A DNA stretch of 64,000 bases. Origin: Kaistella treverensis (GTDB taxonomy: Bacteria > Bacteroidota > Bacteroidia > Flavobacteriales > Weeksellaceae). Position numbers and translations under genes: made by a program. Positions 22,449 to 31,115 of this stretch are shown piece after piece (positions within the stretch are counted from its first letter, which is position 1; every line of letters begins with the position of its first letter). The DNA lies in NCBI RefSeq assembly GCF_900114045.1, contig NZ_FORQ01000001.1:1-64000 (forward strand), written 5' to 3'. Under the pieces are notes generated by a model that had not been told where the DNA came from, searched no databases, and saw nothing but the letters and a program-made list of their open reading frames with translations.

Positions 22449-25280
22449 ATGAAAGAAAGCAAAGAATATATAGAAGTTTACGGCGCCCGTGAACATAATT
22501 TAAAAAACATCGACGTTAAAATTCCACGTAACGAACTCGTTGTGATTACCGGACTTTCCGGCAGCGGAAAATCTTCACTCGCTTTTGATACCATTTTCGC
22601 GGAAGGTCAGCGCCGCTATATCGAGACTTTTTCCGCCTACGCGCGGCAGTTTCTCGGCGGTTTGGAAAGGCCTGATGTCGATAAAATAGACGGACTTTCG
22701 CCCGTTATTGCCATTGAGCAGAAAACAACCAATAAAAATCCGCGCTCTACAGTCGGCACGGTTACAGAATTATACGACTTTTTACGTTTACTTTTCGCGC
22801 GCGTGTCCGATGCGTATTCCCTGACTTCTGGTCAGCAGCTTGTTAGCTATACCGAAGAGCAGATTTTAGAAGCCATAAAAACCAATTATAAAGGCGAAAA
22901 AGTCATGCTTTTGGCGCCGGTTGTACGTTCCCGAAAAGGTCATTATCACGAACTTTTCGTGCAGATGGCGAAAAAAGGCTACGGACAAGCAAGAATTGAT
23001 GGTGAAATTCAGGATATTGAATACGATTTGAAGCTCGACCGTTATAAAACCCACGATATTGATATCGTTATCGACCGTTGGATCATCGGCGAAAGCGCTT
23101 CCGAAAACCGCATGGAAAAATCCCTGAAAACCGCGCTTCAAATGGGCGATGGTATTGTCGGGATTCAAAAACTGGACACGCAAAACATCGAATATTTCTC
23201 GAAAAATTTAATGGACGCGGAAACCGGGCATTCCTTAGCCTTGCCGGAACCAAACACCTTTTCCTTCAATTCACCAAAAGGAAGTTGCCCGTATTGCAAA
23301 GGTCTGGGGACCGTAAAAAAAGTAAACACCGATTATTTTGTTGATAATCCGAAACTTTCTATTAACCAGGGTGGCTTATTGCCGTTGGAAGACATCAAGT
23401 CCAACAAATGGATTTTGGGACAAATTAAAAATATTCTGGAAATTTTCGGTCTTTCGCTTGCGACATCTATTAAAGATATTCCGGCGGAAGCACTGGATTA
23501 TATTTACAACGGCTGCCACAAGGAATTCAACAAAGATTTGAAATACGCCGGAATCAACAAGAAAATAAAGGTCAATTTCGATGGTTTGATTTCTTTGATC
23601 AACGACATGATCGATGATAAAGAAAGTTATGATGCGATCTTGCTCGAGCGCCACTTCACCACCGAAGAAACCTGCCCCGAATGTCACGGCACGCGTTTGC
23701 AACCATCAAGTTTAAGCTTTAAAATTGACGGTAAGAACATTGCGGAGATCAACGCGCTTTCGCTTTCCGATTTGAAAGAATGGCTCATTAATGTTGAAGA
23801 TAAATTCAGCAAAAACAATAAAATTATCGCGCACGAAATTCTGAAGGAAATTAAAACGCGCTTGCAGTTTCTTTTGGATGTCGGCCTTGAATATCTGAGT
23901 TTAAGCCGAAGTTCGCGCACCTTATCCGGCGGTGAATCTCAGCGCATCCGTCTTGCGACGCAAATAGGTTCTCAGCTCGTAAATGTACTTTATATTTTAG
24001 ATGAACCTTCCATCGGTTTACATCAGCGCGATAACGAAAGACTTATTAACTCGCTAAAAAACTTACGTAACATCGGAAATTCTGTGATTGTTGTTGAACA
24101 TGACAAAGATATGATCATGGAAGCTGATGAGGTTTTGGACATCGGACCTCGCGCCGGAAAATTCGGTGGTGAAATTTTATGGCAGGGAAAACCTGAAGAT
24201 TTGCTGAAAGCCGACACCATTACTGCGGATTATATCACCGGAAAACGCAAAATAGAAATTCCGGAAAAAAGGCGCGAAGGCAACGGAAAATCTTTAATTT
24301 TAAAAGGTGCAACCGGAAATAACCTGAAAAATGTCAACTTAGAAATTCCGCTTGGCAAGCTGGTTGTCGTAACCGGAATTTCAGGAAGCGGAAAATCTTC
24401 GCTGATTAACGGAACTTTATATCCGATTCTGAACCAGCATTTTTACCGCAGCGTTCAGGAACCTTTGCCATACAAAAAATTTGAAGGGATTGATAACATC
24501 GACAAGATTGTAGATGTTGACCAAACGCCAATTGGGCGCACTCCGCGCTCAAATCCGGCAACATATAGCGGAATGTTTACAGACATCAGAAATCTTTTTG
24601 CAGAACTGCCGGAATCTAAAATTCGGGCATATAAAGCGGGAAGATTTTCATTTAATGTAAAAGGCGGTAGATGCGAAACTTGTCAGGGTGGTGGTTTGAA
24701 AGTGATTGAAATGAACTTTCTGCCTGATGTATATGTTCACTGTGAAACCTGCAATGGCAAACGATTTAACCGCGAAACGCTGGAAGTCCGCTATAAAGGA
24801 AAATCTATTTCCGATGTTTTGGAAATGACCATTAACGAAGCGACAGATTTTTTCCAGCCGATTCCAAAGATTTATTCCAAAGTGAAAACCATGCAGGATG
24901 TTGGTCTTGGTTATATTACACTTGGTCAGCAATCAACTACTTTAAGCGGCGGTGAAGCACAACGTATTAAACTAGCCACAGAACTTTCGAAGAGACAAAC
25001 TGGCAACACGCTTTATATTTTAGATGAACCTACCACTGGACTTCATTTCGAAGACGTAAAAGTGTTGATGGATGCCATCAATAAACTCGTAGACCTCGGA
25101 AATTCCTTCATCATTATCGAGCATAATATGGATGTTATCAAACTTGCGGATCATATCATCGATATCGGTCCGGAAGGCGGAAAACACGGCGGTGAAATAA
25201 TTGCGAAAGGAACTCCCGAAGAAGTGGCAAAATCAAAAAAATCACTTACTGCGAAGTTTTTAAAAAAAGAGTTAAACTGA
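22449..25280 (+). CDS. uvrA: excinuclease ABC subunit A
   Basis: The 943-residue DNA-damage sensor of nucleotide excision repair is a tandem ABC ATPase. Walker A copies are [20 protein letters not shown] near residue 34 and [17 protein letters not shown] near residue 645. Signature motifs [12 protein letters not shown] and [12 protein letters not shown], and the two LYILDEP Walker B strands, are intact. Zinc modules appear as CPYCKGLG...CPECHGTR and CETCQGGG...CETCNGKR. All catalytic parts and the normal length are present. A GNAT gene follows 29 nt downstream. Confidence 0.97.
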   Translation: MKESKEYIEVYGAREHNLKNIDVKIPRNELVVITGLSGSGKSSLAFDTIFAEGQRRYIETFSAYARQFLGGLERPDVDKIDGLSPVIAIEQKTTNKNPRSTVGTVTELYDFLRLLFARVSDAYSLTSGQQLVSYTEEQILEAIKTNYKGEKVMLLAPVVRSRKGHYHELFVQMAKKGYGQARIDGEIQDIEYDLKLDRYKTHDIDIVIDRWIIGESASENRMEKSLKTALQMGDGIVGIQKLDTQNIEYFSKNLMDAETGHSLALPEPNTFSFNSPKGSCPYCKGLGTVKKVNTDYFVDNPKLSINQGGLLPLEDIKSNKWILGQIKNILEIFGLSLATSIKDIPAEALDYIYNGCHKEFNKDLKYAGINKKIKVNFDGLISLINDMIDDKESYDAILLERHFTTEETCPECHGTRLQPSSLSFKIDGKNIAEINALSLSDLKEWLINVEDKFSKNNKIIAHEILKEIKTRLQFLLDVGLEYLSLSRSSRTLSGGESQRIRLATQIGSQLVNVLYILDEPSIGLHQRDNERLINSLKNLRNIGNSVIVVEHDKDMIMEADEVLDIGPRAGKFGGEILWQGKPEDLLKADTITADYITGKRKIEIPEKRREGNGKSLILKGATGNNLKNVNLEIPLGKLVVVTGISGSGKSSLINGTLYPILNQHFYRSVQEPLPYKKFEGIDNIDKIVDVDQTPIGRTPRSNPATYSGMFTDIRNLFAELPESKIRAYKAGRFSFNVKGGRCETCQGGGLKVIEMNFLPDVYVHCETCNGKRFNRETLEVRYKGKSISDVLEMTINEATDFFQPIPKIYSKVKTMQDVGLGYITLGQQSTTLSGGEAQRIKLATELSKRQTGNTLYILDEPTTGLHFEDVKVLMDAINKLVDLGNSFIIIEHNMDVIKLADHIIDIGPEGGKHGGEIIAKGTPEEVAKSKKSLTAKFLKKELN

Positions 25281-25309
25281 AAAATTTTGCCTTTAAAGCA
25301 CCGAAAAAA

Positions 25310-25810
25310 ATGAACTACGAAATCCGCATCATGCAAGAGGAGGACGCTCCGAAAATCATCGATATTTATCAGCAGGGCATCGATGGTGGGAATGCCACCT
25401 ACGAAAAAGCAGCACCATCATGGGAAGCTTGGGATTCTAAATACCTGAAAGTTTGTCGTTTTGTACTTGAAAATGAAGCTAATGAAACCGTTGGTTGGTG
25501 CGCGCTTTTGCCCGTGAGCGACCGCGCATGTTTTAAAGGCGTGGCGGAAGTGAGTATTTACCTCGACGGCTCGGTGCAGGGGAAAGGTTTGGGAAAACTC
25601 TTGCTGAAAAAATTAGTTCTCGACAGCGAAGAACAGAAATTTTGGACCTTACAGGCGGGAATTTTTCCGGAAAATGAAGCCAGCATTGCCATTCACGAAA
25701 AGCTGGGTTTCCGCGTGGTGGGCAGGCGCGAACGGTTAGGACAGTTGAACGGCAGGTGGCGCGATGTAGTGTTGCTGGAACGCCGTAGCGCTGTTGTTGG
25801 AACTGATTGA
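25310..25810 (+). CDS. GNAT acetyltransferase, phosphinothricin acetyltransferase type
   Basis: The 166-residue product follows the pattern of the Pat/YncA group: IRIMQEEDAPKIIDIYQQGI at the start, WCALLPVSDRACFKGVAEVSIYL, and the acetyl-CoA loop VQGKGLGKLLL (about residues 92-102). It ends with the NEASIAIHEKLGFRVVGRRE strand. Relatives acetylate methionine sulfoximine, phosphinothricin or related amines; the substrate here is inferred only from the group. It may be read with uvrA. Confidence 0.85.
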   Translation: MNYEIRIMQEEDAPKIIDIYQQGIDGGNATYEKAAPSWEAWDSKYLKVCRFVLENEANETVGWCALLPVSDRACFKGVAEVSIYLDGSVQGKGLGKLLLKKLVLDSEEQKFWTLQAGIFPENEASIAIHEKLGFRVVGRRERLGQLNGRWRDVVLLERRSAVVGTD

Positions 25811-25886
25811 TTTTCAGCAGGTATAATTTTTCTTAAAAAGTTTGGCACTAACATTGAAAGTAAGGTTTTAAATCAAAACAATTAAA

Positions 25887-26363
25887 ATGAAAAATTTATT
25901 TAATATAATTATCGGTTCTGGTCTAGCATTGGCTTTATCTTCTTGTGGAACGCAAAATGACGCCTACGGCAACAATTACCCGAACAACAAATATCCAACT
26001 AACGGAACGAACGGAACTGTGTACCGTGCTAATGACGGTGCGGTGTACAGAAGAGGTGAAGTGTACCGTGACAGAAGCGGAAATGTATACCAAAACGGCC
26101 GCGTTATCCGTACGGGTGATGTCACCGGAAATCCGGGAATATTAAGCGGAGGTAATAATACCGTTTATTACCCAAACAATAAAAATCGTCAAAATTTGCC
26201 TCCAGGGCAGGCAAAAAAAATCTACGGTGGTCAGGCGACAGATTATGCAAAAGGTCAGCAAAAAAAGCGGGCTAAACAGTACGACAACTGGGGAAACGAT
26301 AACGACCACGCTTACAAAAAAGCGAAAGGTAATAAAGGTAAGAAAAACCACAAAAGAAAATAG
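25887..26363 (+). CDS. Asn/Gly/Tyr-rich lipoprotein
   Basis: The 158-residue product starts with a lipoprotein signal ending LSSC. A low-complexity YPNNKYPTNGTNG stretch follows, then a region of short repeated V-Y-R strands (GTVYRANDGAVYRRGEVYRD) resembling a YXXGXVY repeat. The tail is very basic and Lys-rich (residues about 115-158). The composition suggests an outer-membrane or surface-associated protein interacting with polyanions, which is inference. No catalytic motif is seen. It ends at a bidirectional terminator. Confidence 0.65.
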   Translation: MKNLFNIIIGSGLALALSSCGTQNDAYGNNYPNNKYPTNGTNGTVYRANDGAVYRRGEVYRDRSGNVYQNGRVIRTGDVTGNPGILSGGNNTVYYPNNKNRQNLPPGQAKKIYGGQATDYAKGQQKKRAKQYDNWGNDNDHAYKKAKGNKGKKNHKRK

Positions 26364-26375
26364 TTCTAAAACATA

Positions 26376-26405
26376 AAAAAAGCGGGTTAAACCCGCTTTT
26401 TTTTG
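26376..26405. terminator. bidirectional terminator
   Basis: AAAAAAAGCGGGTT and AACCCGCTTTTTTTT form a perfect stem with a tight loop. It separates the convergent lipoprotein gene and the ahpC-thioredoxin-DUF6952 operon. Confidence 0.9.
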
Positions 26406-26422
26406 TGAAATTAAATTCTGAT

Positions 26423-26671
26423 CTATTTGTCAATGGAACCCAGAACTTTTTGGGCAAATGCATTTAAAGCATCGCGTTCTGCTGTTCCTTTTGCAACATC
26501 AGCGTGAACTTCGAGCGCGCCGCAGATATTGGTAATCAATTCGCCCACGACGTTTAAATCTTCTTCAGAAGCTCCGCGGAATTCCGAAAAAGCTTCCAAA
26601 ACTTCTAAAGTTTTTTCCAGGTTTTCGGGAGTCTGCGTTTGATAGAACTGTCTGATAATTGGGAGTTTCAT
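26423..26671 (-). CDS. DUF6952 family protein
   Basis: The 82-residue helical protein, MKLPIIRQFYQTQTPENLEK, has a central DLNVVGELITNICGALEVH segment. I recognise it as the small Bacteroidota family DUF6952 found behind a peroxiredoxin and a thioredoxin. It is the third gene of this operon, and its start overlaps the thioredoxin stop by one base (TAATG), showing translational coupling. A role in peroxide or redox metabolism is inferred from the company it keeps. Confidence 0.75.
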   Translation of the reverse strand: MKLPIIRQFYQTQTPENLEKTLEVLEAFSEFRGASEEDLNVVGELITNICGALEVHADVAKGTAERDALNAFAQKVLGSIDK

Positions 26672-26979
26672 TAATTTAATACTTTAAAAAGATTATTTAA
26701 ACTTTCAGCCTGGTTAGACTGAACCTGATTTACCAACTCACCATTTTTGAAAATGGCAAACGTAGGTAAATTATCAACTTTTGCTAATTTCCGGCTTTCC
26801 GGCAATTTTTCGGCATCTACATATAAAAACGGAATTTCCTCGTTTTCAGAAGCTAATTTTTTGAATTTCGGCTTCATGATTCTGCAGTTTCCGCACCAGG
26901 TAGCGCCGTATTGTACTACAACTTTTTCATTATCTGCAACAATCTGCTGCAAAGTGTCTTCTGCTAATTCTGTGTACAT
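26671..26979 (-). CDS. thioredoxin-like protein with CGNC active site
   Basis: The 102-residue thioredoxin fold has active site WCGNC (about residues 28-32) in place of the usual WCGPC, followed by MKPKFKKLASE. The cis-Pro segment is DNLPTFAIFKNGELV. There is no signal peptide, so it is cytoplasmic. The gene is between ahpC (11 nt upstream) and DUF6952 (1-nt overlap), which makes it a likely reductant of the peroxiredoxin. Changing Pro to Asn in the active site should alter the redox potential. Confidence 0.88.
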   Translation of the reverse strand: MYTELAEDTLQQIVADNEKVVVQYGATWCGNCRIMKPKFKKLASENEEIPFLYVDAEKLPESRKLAKVDNLPTFAIFKNGELVNQVQSNQAESLNNLFKVLN

Positions 26980-26990
26980 AATGCTTTTTT

Positions 26991-27626
26991 TTAATTTTGT
27001 GATGCTAAATATTCCGCTGTGGATTTTCTGTTCGCCTGCATTGCATCTTTACCTTCTTCCCAGTTTGCAGGGCAAACTTCACCATGTTTCTGCACGTGCG
27101 CGTAAGCATCGATTAATCTTAAAAATTCTTTTACGTTTCTTCCAAGTGGCATATCGTTTACCGCTTCGTGGAAGATTTTTCCGGTTTCGTCGATAAGGTA
27201 AGTCGCTCTGTAAGTTACGTTGGAACCTGTGAAAGATTCGTTACCTTCTTCATCATAATCAAAATCCTGATCTACGATTCCTAAAATATTTGCCAACTGA
27301 CGGTGTGTATCTGCTAAAATAGGGTAAGTAACGCCTTCGATGCCGCCGTTGTCTTTTGAAGTGTTCAACCACGCGAAGTGAACTTCGTTGGTGTCACATG
27401 AAGCACCGATAACTTTGGTGTTTCTTTTTTCGAATTCGCCTAAAGCTTCCTGAAAAGCGTGAAGTTCTGTCGGGCACACAAAAGTAAAATCCTTTGGATA
27501 CCAGAACAAAAGCACTTTCTGTTGGTTATTTACTGCTTCTTCGAATACGTTGATTCTTAAATCGTCACCCATTTCAGACATTGCATCGATGGTAACGTTC
27601 GGGAATTTTTTTCCTACTAATGACAT
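26991..27626 (-). CDS. AhpC/TSA-type peroxiredoxin
   Basis: The 211-residue typical 2-Cys peroxiredoxin reduces H2O2, organic peroxides and peroxynitrite. The peroxidatic cysteine is in DFTFVCPTELHAF (Cys51) and the resolving cysteine in HGEVCPANW near residue 188. The TNEVHFAWLNTSKDNGGIEG segment is typical of the AhpC branch. It is the first gene of an ahpC-thioredoxin-DUF6952 operon with a consensus promoter box 29 nt upstream. No AhpF reductase is nearby, so the thioredoxin may take its place. Confidence 0.93.
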   Translation of the reverse strand: MSLVGKKFPNVTIDAMSEMGDDLRINVFEEAVNNQQKVLLFWYPKDFTFVCPTELHAFQEALGEFEKRNTKVIGASCDTNEVHFAWLNTSKDNGGIEGVTYPILADTHRQLANILGIVDQDFDYDEEGNESFTGSNVTYRATYLIDETGKIFHEAVNDMPLGRNVKEFLRLIDAYAHVQKHGEVCPANWEEGKDAMQANRKSTAEYLASQN

Positions 27627-27654
27627 AATATATATTGTTTGTTATTTACAGGTG

Positions 27655-27662
27655 CAAAAGTA
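27655..27662 (-). promoter_or_regulatory. -7 promoter box of the ahpC operon
   Basis: The minus strand reads TACTTTTG, an exact TAnnTTTG match, with a predicted leader of about 24 nt. Confidence 0.65.
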
Positions 27663-27799
27663 CACCGTTTTTATCAATTAGAAAATCAATTTTGATTTAT
27701 AAAATCTATAATGTTGAAATATCGAAAAATTGGTCCGTTTAGCAGCTAATTTATCAATTTTCGCTGAAAAGGTCAACCAAACTGAGAAATGTCAGCTAT

Positions 27800-28360
27800 T
27801 TGCCGGTGGTTTTAAATGGTATTAAAAAAATATTGAGTAAATTCACGTATCAAAAACTTACCGTGAAAAAGATTCTTGTTATTCTGCTGGTTGCTTTTAT
27901 CCTCATTCAGTTTTTTCCGATTGACAAAAACAACCCGGCACCGACGCCACAAATGGATTTTTTAAATATTAAAAAAACTCCCGAAAAAACGGCAAATTTA
28001 ATTAGAAATGGTTGCTACGACTGCCACAGCAATGAGTCGAAATATCCGTGGTATTCCAACATCCAACCAATGGCGTGGTTTCTGCAGGATCATATTGAAG
28101 AAGGCAGAAAGGAATTAAACTTCTCCACCTTCGCAACATATCCACTGAAAAGAGAACTCAAAAAAATGCAGGAAGCCGCGGAACTGATCGAAAAAAACGA
28201 AATGCCGTTGGATTCTTATATTATTCTGCATCCCGAAGCTAAATTTACGGCGGCGGAAAAACAGGAACTGATTCACTATTTTAAAACGCTTGCAGAAGAA
28301 ACACGCCTGATGAACACGCTGCCGACGCAGGTTGAAAAATCAGAATTTAAAATACAATAA
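27800..28360 (+). CDS. haem-binding domain protein, membrane-anchored
   Basis: The product has about 186 residues, one N-terminal membrane helix (ILVILLVAFILIQFFPID) and a periplasmic domain with NGCYDCHSNESKYPWYSNIQP. CxxCH is a covalent haem c site and the surroundings match the Haem_bd family, often placed with cytochrome peroxidases or redox modules. No ATG is available in frame before the helix. Translation must start at TTG 27800, GTG 27806 or TTG 27833, so the exact start is uncertain. The stop overlaps the next start (TAATG). Confidence 0.82.
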   Translation: MPVVLNGIKKILSKFTYQKLTVKKILVILLVAFILIQFFPIDKNNPAPTPQMDFLNIKKTPEKTANLIRNGCYDCHSNESKYPWYSNIQPMAWFLQDHIEEGRKELNFSTFATYPLKRELKKMQEAAELIEKNEMPLDSYIILHPEAKFTAAEKQELIHYFKTLAEETRLMNTLPTQVEKSEFKIQ

Positions 28361-28770
28361 TGACAAACACAGATGCTACCAAATATTATGTTTTTTACGA
28401 CGGTGAATGCGGATTCTGTAATTTCTGGGTTCACTGGATTTTAAAACGTGATGACAAAGACCTGTTTTTATTTGCTGCTCTACAGGGTGAATTTGGCCAG
28501 AAGTTTTTAAGTGAAAGAAATCTGGAATTGACCGATCTCGACACTCTTTATCTTTGGAAACCAGATGAATATTACTTAAGGAAATCGCATGCAGTTTTTA
28601 AAATTTCCGAGGTTTTAGGCGGAATTTATCAGTTTATATCAGTGCTGAGATTTTTACCAACCGGAATCACCGATTTTCTTTACGACCGCGTTGCAGAAAA
28701 CCGAAAAAAACTCGCAACACAGGCCTGTGAAATTCCCACGCCGGAAGAGCGCAAGAAATTTATCGGGTAA
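28360..28770 (+). CDS. thiol-disulfide oxidoreductase, DCC (DUF393) family
   Basis: The 136-residue product opens with YYVFYDGECGFCNFWVHW, where D-G-x-C-x-x-C is the DCC signature, and continues with the usual FAALQGEFGQKFL and VLRFLPTGITDFLYDRVA segments. The family is thought to carry out dithiol chemistry in the cytoplasm. It is translationally coupled to the haem-binding gene upstream, forming a two-gene operon with a redox theme. Confidence 0.9.
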   Translation: MTNTDATKYYVFYDGECGFCNFWVHWILKRDDKDLFLFAALQGEFGQKFLSERNLELTDLDTLYLWKPDEYYLRKSHAVFKISEVLGGIYQFISVLRFLPTGITDFLYDRVAENRKKLATQACEIPTPEERKKFIG

Positions 28771-28805
28771 AACAGGCAAGTTTTTGCAAATTTCCAATAG
28801 CAGAC

Positions 28806-28937
28806 GCGCTCCCGCGTGAGGGCGAAGGCGGAAATTCTTTGTTTTTAGCGCGGCGGCGCAGCCGCCGCGCTAAAAACAAAGATTGGAGCCGAAGACCGAC
28901 CCGTGTGGCTGCCGAGCCCGGCAAGGGGCACGCCCAA
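28806..28937. repeat. REP-like element 3 with a 22-bp perfect hairpin
   Basis: At its centre 28836-28857 and 28861-28882 are perfect 22-nt inverted repeats (left arm begins TCTTTGTTTTTAGCGCGG) with only GCA between. Flanking parts CTCCCGCGTGAGGGCG and GAGCCCGGCAAGGGGCACGC complete a GC-rich unit of a kind common between flavobacterial genes. It lies between the DCC gene and the DUF4290 promoter and could also terminate transcription. Confidence 0.75.
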
Positions 28938-28977
28938 AATATATCGCTTTCCCAAACCAAAAAACTTTACAAATTCA

Positions 28978-28985
28978 TATCTTTG
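28978..28985 (+). promoter_or_regulatory. -7 promoter box of DUF4290-murA
   Basis: TATCTTTG ends only 5 nt before ATG 28991. It fixes the start codon of the DUF4290 gene and predicts a leaderless or nearly leaderless transcript. Confidence 0.65.
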
Positions 28986-28990
28986 CGCCC

Positions 28991-29653
28991 ATGGAATATA
29001 ATACACAGAAAACGCTATTGCAGATGCCAGAATACGGCCGAATTATACAGCAGCTCGTCGAACGCTGTAAAGAGATTGAAAATAGAGAAGAGCGAAATGA
29101 AATGGCAGTGGCGATTGTAGATTTCATGGGGCAGCGCAACCCGCAACTGCGCGACGAAGAAAATTACAAGCACAAACTTTGGGACCATTTATTTATCCTG
29201 GCAAGCTATGACTTGGATGTAGATTCACCATACCATATACCAACCGCGGAAGAAATGAAAGTAAAGCCAAAACGCATGGATTACCCGGTTTTACAGGGAG
29301 AATTTAAATTTTATGGTAAAAGCATTTTACAGTTAATCGATAAAGCAATTGAACTGGAAGCGGGTGAAGAAAAAGACGCTTTGATCCAGGTAATTGCCAA
29401 TAATATGAAGAAATCCTACAACGTGTACAACAAAGAGCACGTGCAGGATGATGTTATTTTCCGCCATTTGAAAGATCTTTCTGGAAACCGACTGGATCTT
29501 ACAGTGCTTGATTCTTTGGAGAAAAGCAAGATTTATTACGCGACAAGCCGTACAAACAGACCCAACAACGGTAAAAATAATCAAAGCAACCAAAACAGCC
29601 AGAACGGCCAGAATAAGCGTAGAAATTTTCAAAACAATAAAAACCGGAAGTAA
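28991..29653 (+). CDS. DUF4290 family protein
   Basis: The product has 220 residues. ATG 28991 (MEYNTQKTLLQMPEYGR) is the family start; an open frame upstream to 28883 runs through the REP-like element and the promoter and is not coding. Typical segments are NPQLRDEENYKHKLWDHLF and VLQGEFKFYGKSILQLIDKA. The C-terminal 30 residues are low-complexity, rich in Asn, Gln and Lys. Function is unknown. The gene lies 2 nt before murA, the conserved arrangement in Bacteroidota, which suggests a tie to envelope synthesis. Confidence 0.92.
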   Translation: MEYNTQKTLLQMPEYGRIIQQLVERCKEIENREERNEMAVAIVDFMGQRNPQLRDEENYKHKLWDHLFILASYDLDVDSPYHIPTAEEMKVKPKRMDYPVLQGEFKFYGKSILQLIDKAIELEAGEEKDALIQVIANNMKKSYNVYNKEHVQDDVIFRHLKDLSGNRLDLTVLDSLEKSKIYYATSRTNRPNNGKNNQSNQNSQNGQNKRRNFQNNKNRK

Positions 29654-29655
29654 GA

Positions 29656-30963
29656 ATGAGCGGAAGTTTTCAAATTAAAGGAGGAAAAAAGCTGCACGGG
29701 GAAATAACGCCACAGGGAGCGAAAAATGAAGCATTACAGATTTTATGCGCGGTTTTACTTACCGATGATGTGGTTCGCGTAAAAAATATTGCGGATATCC
29801 ACGATGTAAACAGACTTATTGAAATTTTGGGCGATTTTGGCGTGAAAATTACCAAAAATGCACACGGCGATTATTCTTTTCAGGCAGATGCTGTAAATTT
29901 TGATTATATAAAGTCTCCGGAATTTAAGCAGGACGGCGCGCGGCTTCGCGGCTCAATTATGCTTTTAGGTCCGATGCTTGCGCGTTATGGCGAGGCATAT
30001 ATGCCAACGCCGGGCGGTGATAAAATTGGGCGCCGCCGTTTGGATACGCATTTCCAGGGTTTGGTAGAACTGGGTGCGAAATTTCATTACGACGAAAAAC
30101 AGCAATATTATTCGCTGAAAGCTGAGGCGCTGCACGGAACCTATATTTTGCTTGAGGAAGCTTCGGTTACCGGAACTGCAAATATTATTATGGCGGCAGT
30201 TTTAGCGCAGGGAACTACCCAGATTTACAACGCGGCGTGTGAGCCTTATCTGCAGCAACTTTGTAAAATGCTGAACCGCATGGGCGCAAAAATCAGCGGG
30301 ATTGGCTCGAACTTATTGACCATAGAAGGTGTTGATATTCTATACGGAACGGAACACACGATGCTACCGGATATGGTGGAAATCGGTTCCTGGATTGGTT
30401 TGGCAGCGATGACCAAATCTGAAATCACCATTAAAAATGTAAACTGGAATGAGCTGGGCGTTATCCCGAACACTTTCCGGAAATTAGGAATTCAGCTTGA
30501 AAGACGCGGTGACGATATTTTCGTTCCTGCGCAAGAAAACTATAAAATTCAGAAGTTCATCGACGGTTCAATTTTAACCATTTCAGATGCACCGTGGCCC
30601 GGATTTACACCGGATTTGCTTTCGATTATTTTAGTCGTAGCAACTCAGGCGAAAGGAACGGTACTGGTACATCAGAAGATGTTTGAATCGCGCCTCTTCT
30701 TCGTAGATAAAATCATAGATATGGGTGCACAGATTATTTTGTGTGATCCACACAGAGCTACGGTTGTCGGTTTAAATCATGAATATCCGCTGCGCGGAAC
30801 AACGTTGGTCTCCCCGGATATCCGTGCCGGAAATGCTTTGCTTATTGCGGCTTTAAGCGCGGAAGGAACTTCAATAATCCAGAATATCGAACAGATTGAC
30901 CGCGGTTACGAAAACATCGACGGAAGATTAAAAGCGCTTGGCGCCGATATTGAAAGGATTTAG
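29656..30963 (+). CDS. murA: UDP-N-acetylglucosamine 1-carboxyvinyltransferase, Asp active-site form
   Basis: The 435-residue enzyme catalyses the first committed step of peptidoglycan synthesis, adding enolpyruvate from PEP to UDP-GlcNAc. The family parts GAKNEALQILCAVLLTDD, the catalytic loop, and TGTANIIMAAVLAQG are present. The loop reads PTPGGDKIGRRRLD, so residue 122 is Asp where E. coli MurA has Cys115 (PGGCAIG). Asp at this position is known in Mycobacterium and Chlamydia to keep activity and prevent fosfomycin alkylation. Coupled to DUF4290 with a 2-nt gap. Confidence 0.96.
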   Translation: MSGSFQIKGGKKLHGEITPQGAKNEALQILCAVLLTDDVVRVKNIADIHDVNRLIEILGDFGVKITKNAHGDYSFQADAVNFDYIKSPEFKQDGARLRGSIMLLGPMLARYGEAYMPTPGGDKIGRRRLDTHFQGLVELGAKFHYDEKQQYYSLKAEALHGTYILLEEASVTGTANIIMAAVLAQGTTQIYNAACEPYLQQLCKMLNRMGAKISGIGSNLLTIEGVDILYGTEHTMLPDMVEIGSWIGLAAMTKSEITIKNVNWNELGVIPNTFRKLGIQLERRGDDIFVPAQENYKIQKFIDGSILTISDAPWPGFTPDLLSIILVVATQAKGTVLVHQKMFESRLFFVDKIIDMGAQIILCDPHRATVVGLNHEYPLRGTTLVSPDIRAGNALLIAALSAEGTSIIQNIEQIDRGYENIDGRLKALGADIERI

Positions 30964-30974
30964 TAAAACCAAAA

Positions 30975-31016
30975 AAAATGGTCAAAACGCCCCGAATTTT
31001 TCTGGGCGTTTTTCGT
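30975..31016 (+). terminator. terminator after murA
   Basis: AAACGCCC and GGGCGTTT pair around CGAATTTTTCT, followed by TTCGTT. The stem is good but the T run is short. Confidence 0.6.
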
Positions 31017-31042
31017 TACCAAAGTAAACCGTCAAAAAAACT

Positions 31043-31050
31043 TATCTTTG
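31043..31050 (+). promoter_or_regulatory. -7 promoter box of der
   Basis: TATCTTTG matches TAnnTTTG. The predicted leader is about 60 nt and contains a GGGCTCGAAAAGTTCGAG hairpin region. Confidence 0.6.
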
Positions 31051-31115
31051 CAAAAATTTTTGGGCTCGAAAAGTTCGAGTAACCCATTAATAATGTCATT
31101 ATTAAACAAAATTTT

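Noticed and set aside
28883-28990. N-terminal extension of the DUF4290 protein
   Set aside because: This open frame runs through the REP-like element and the promoter box.
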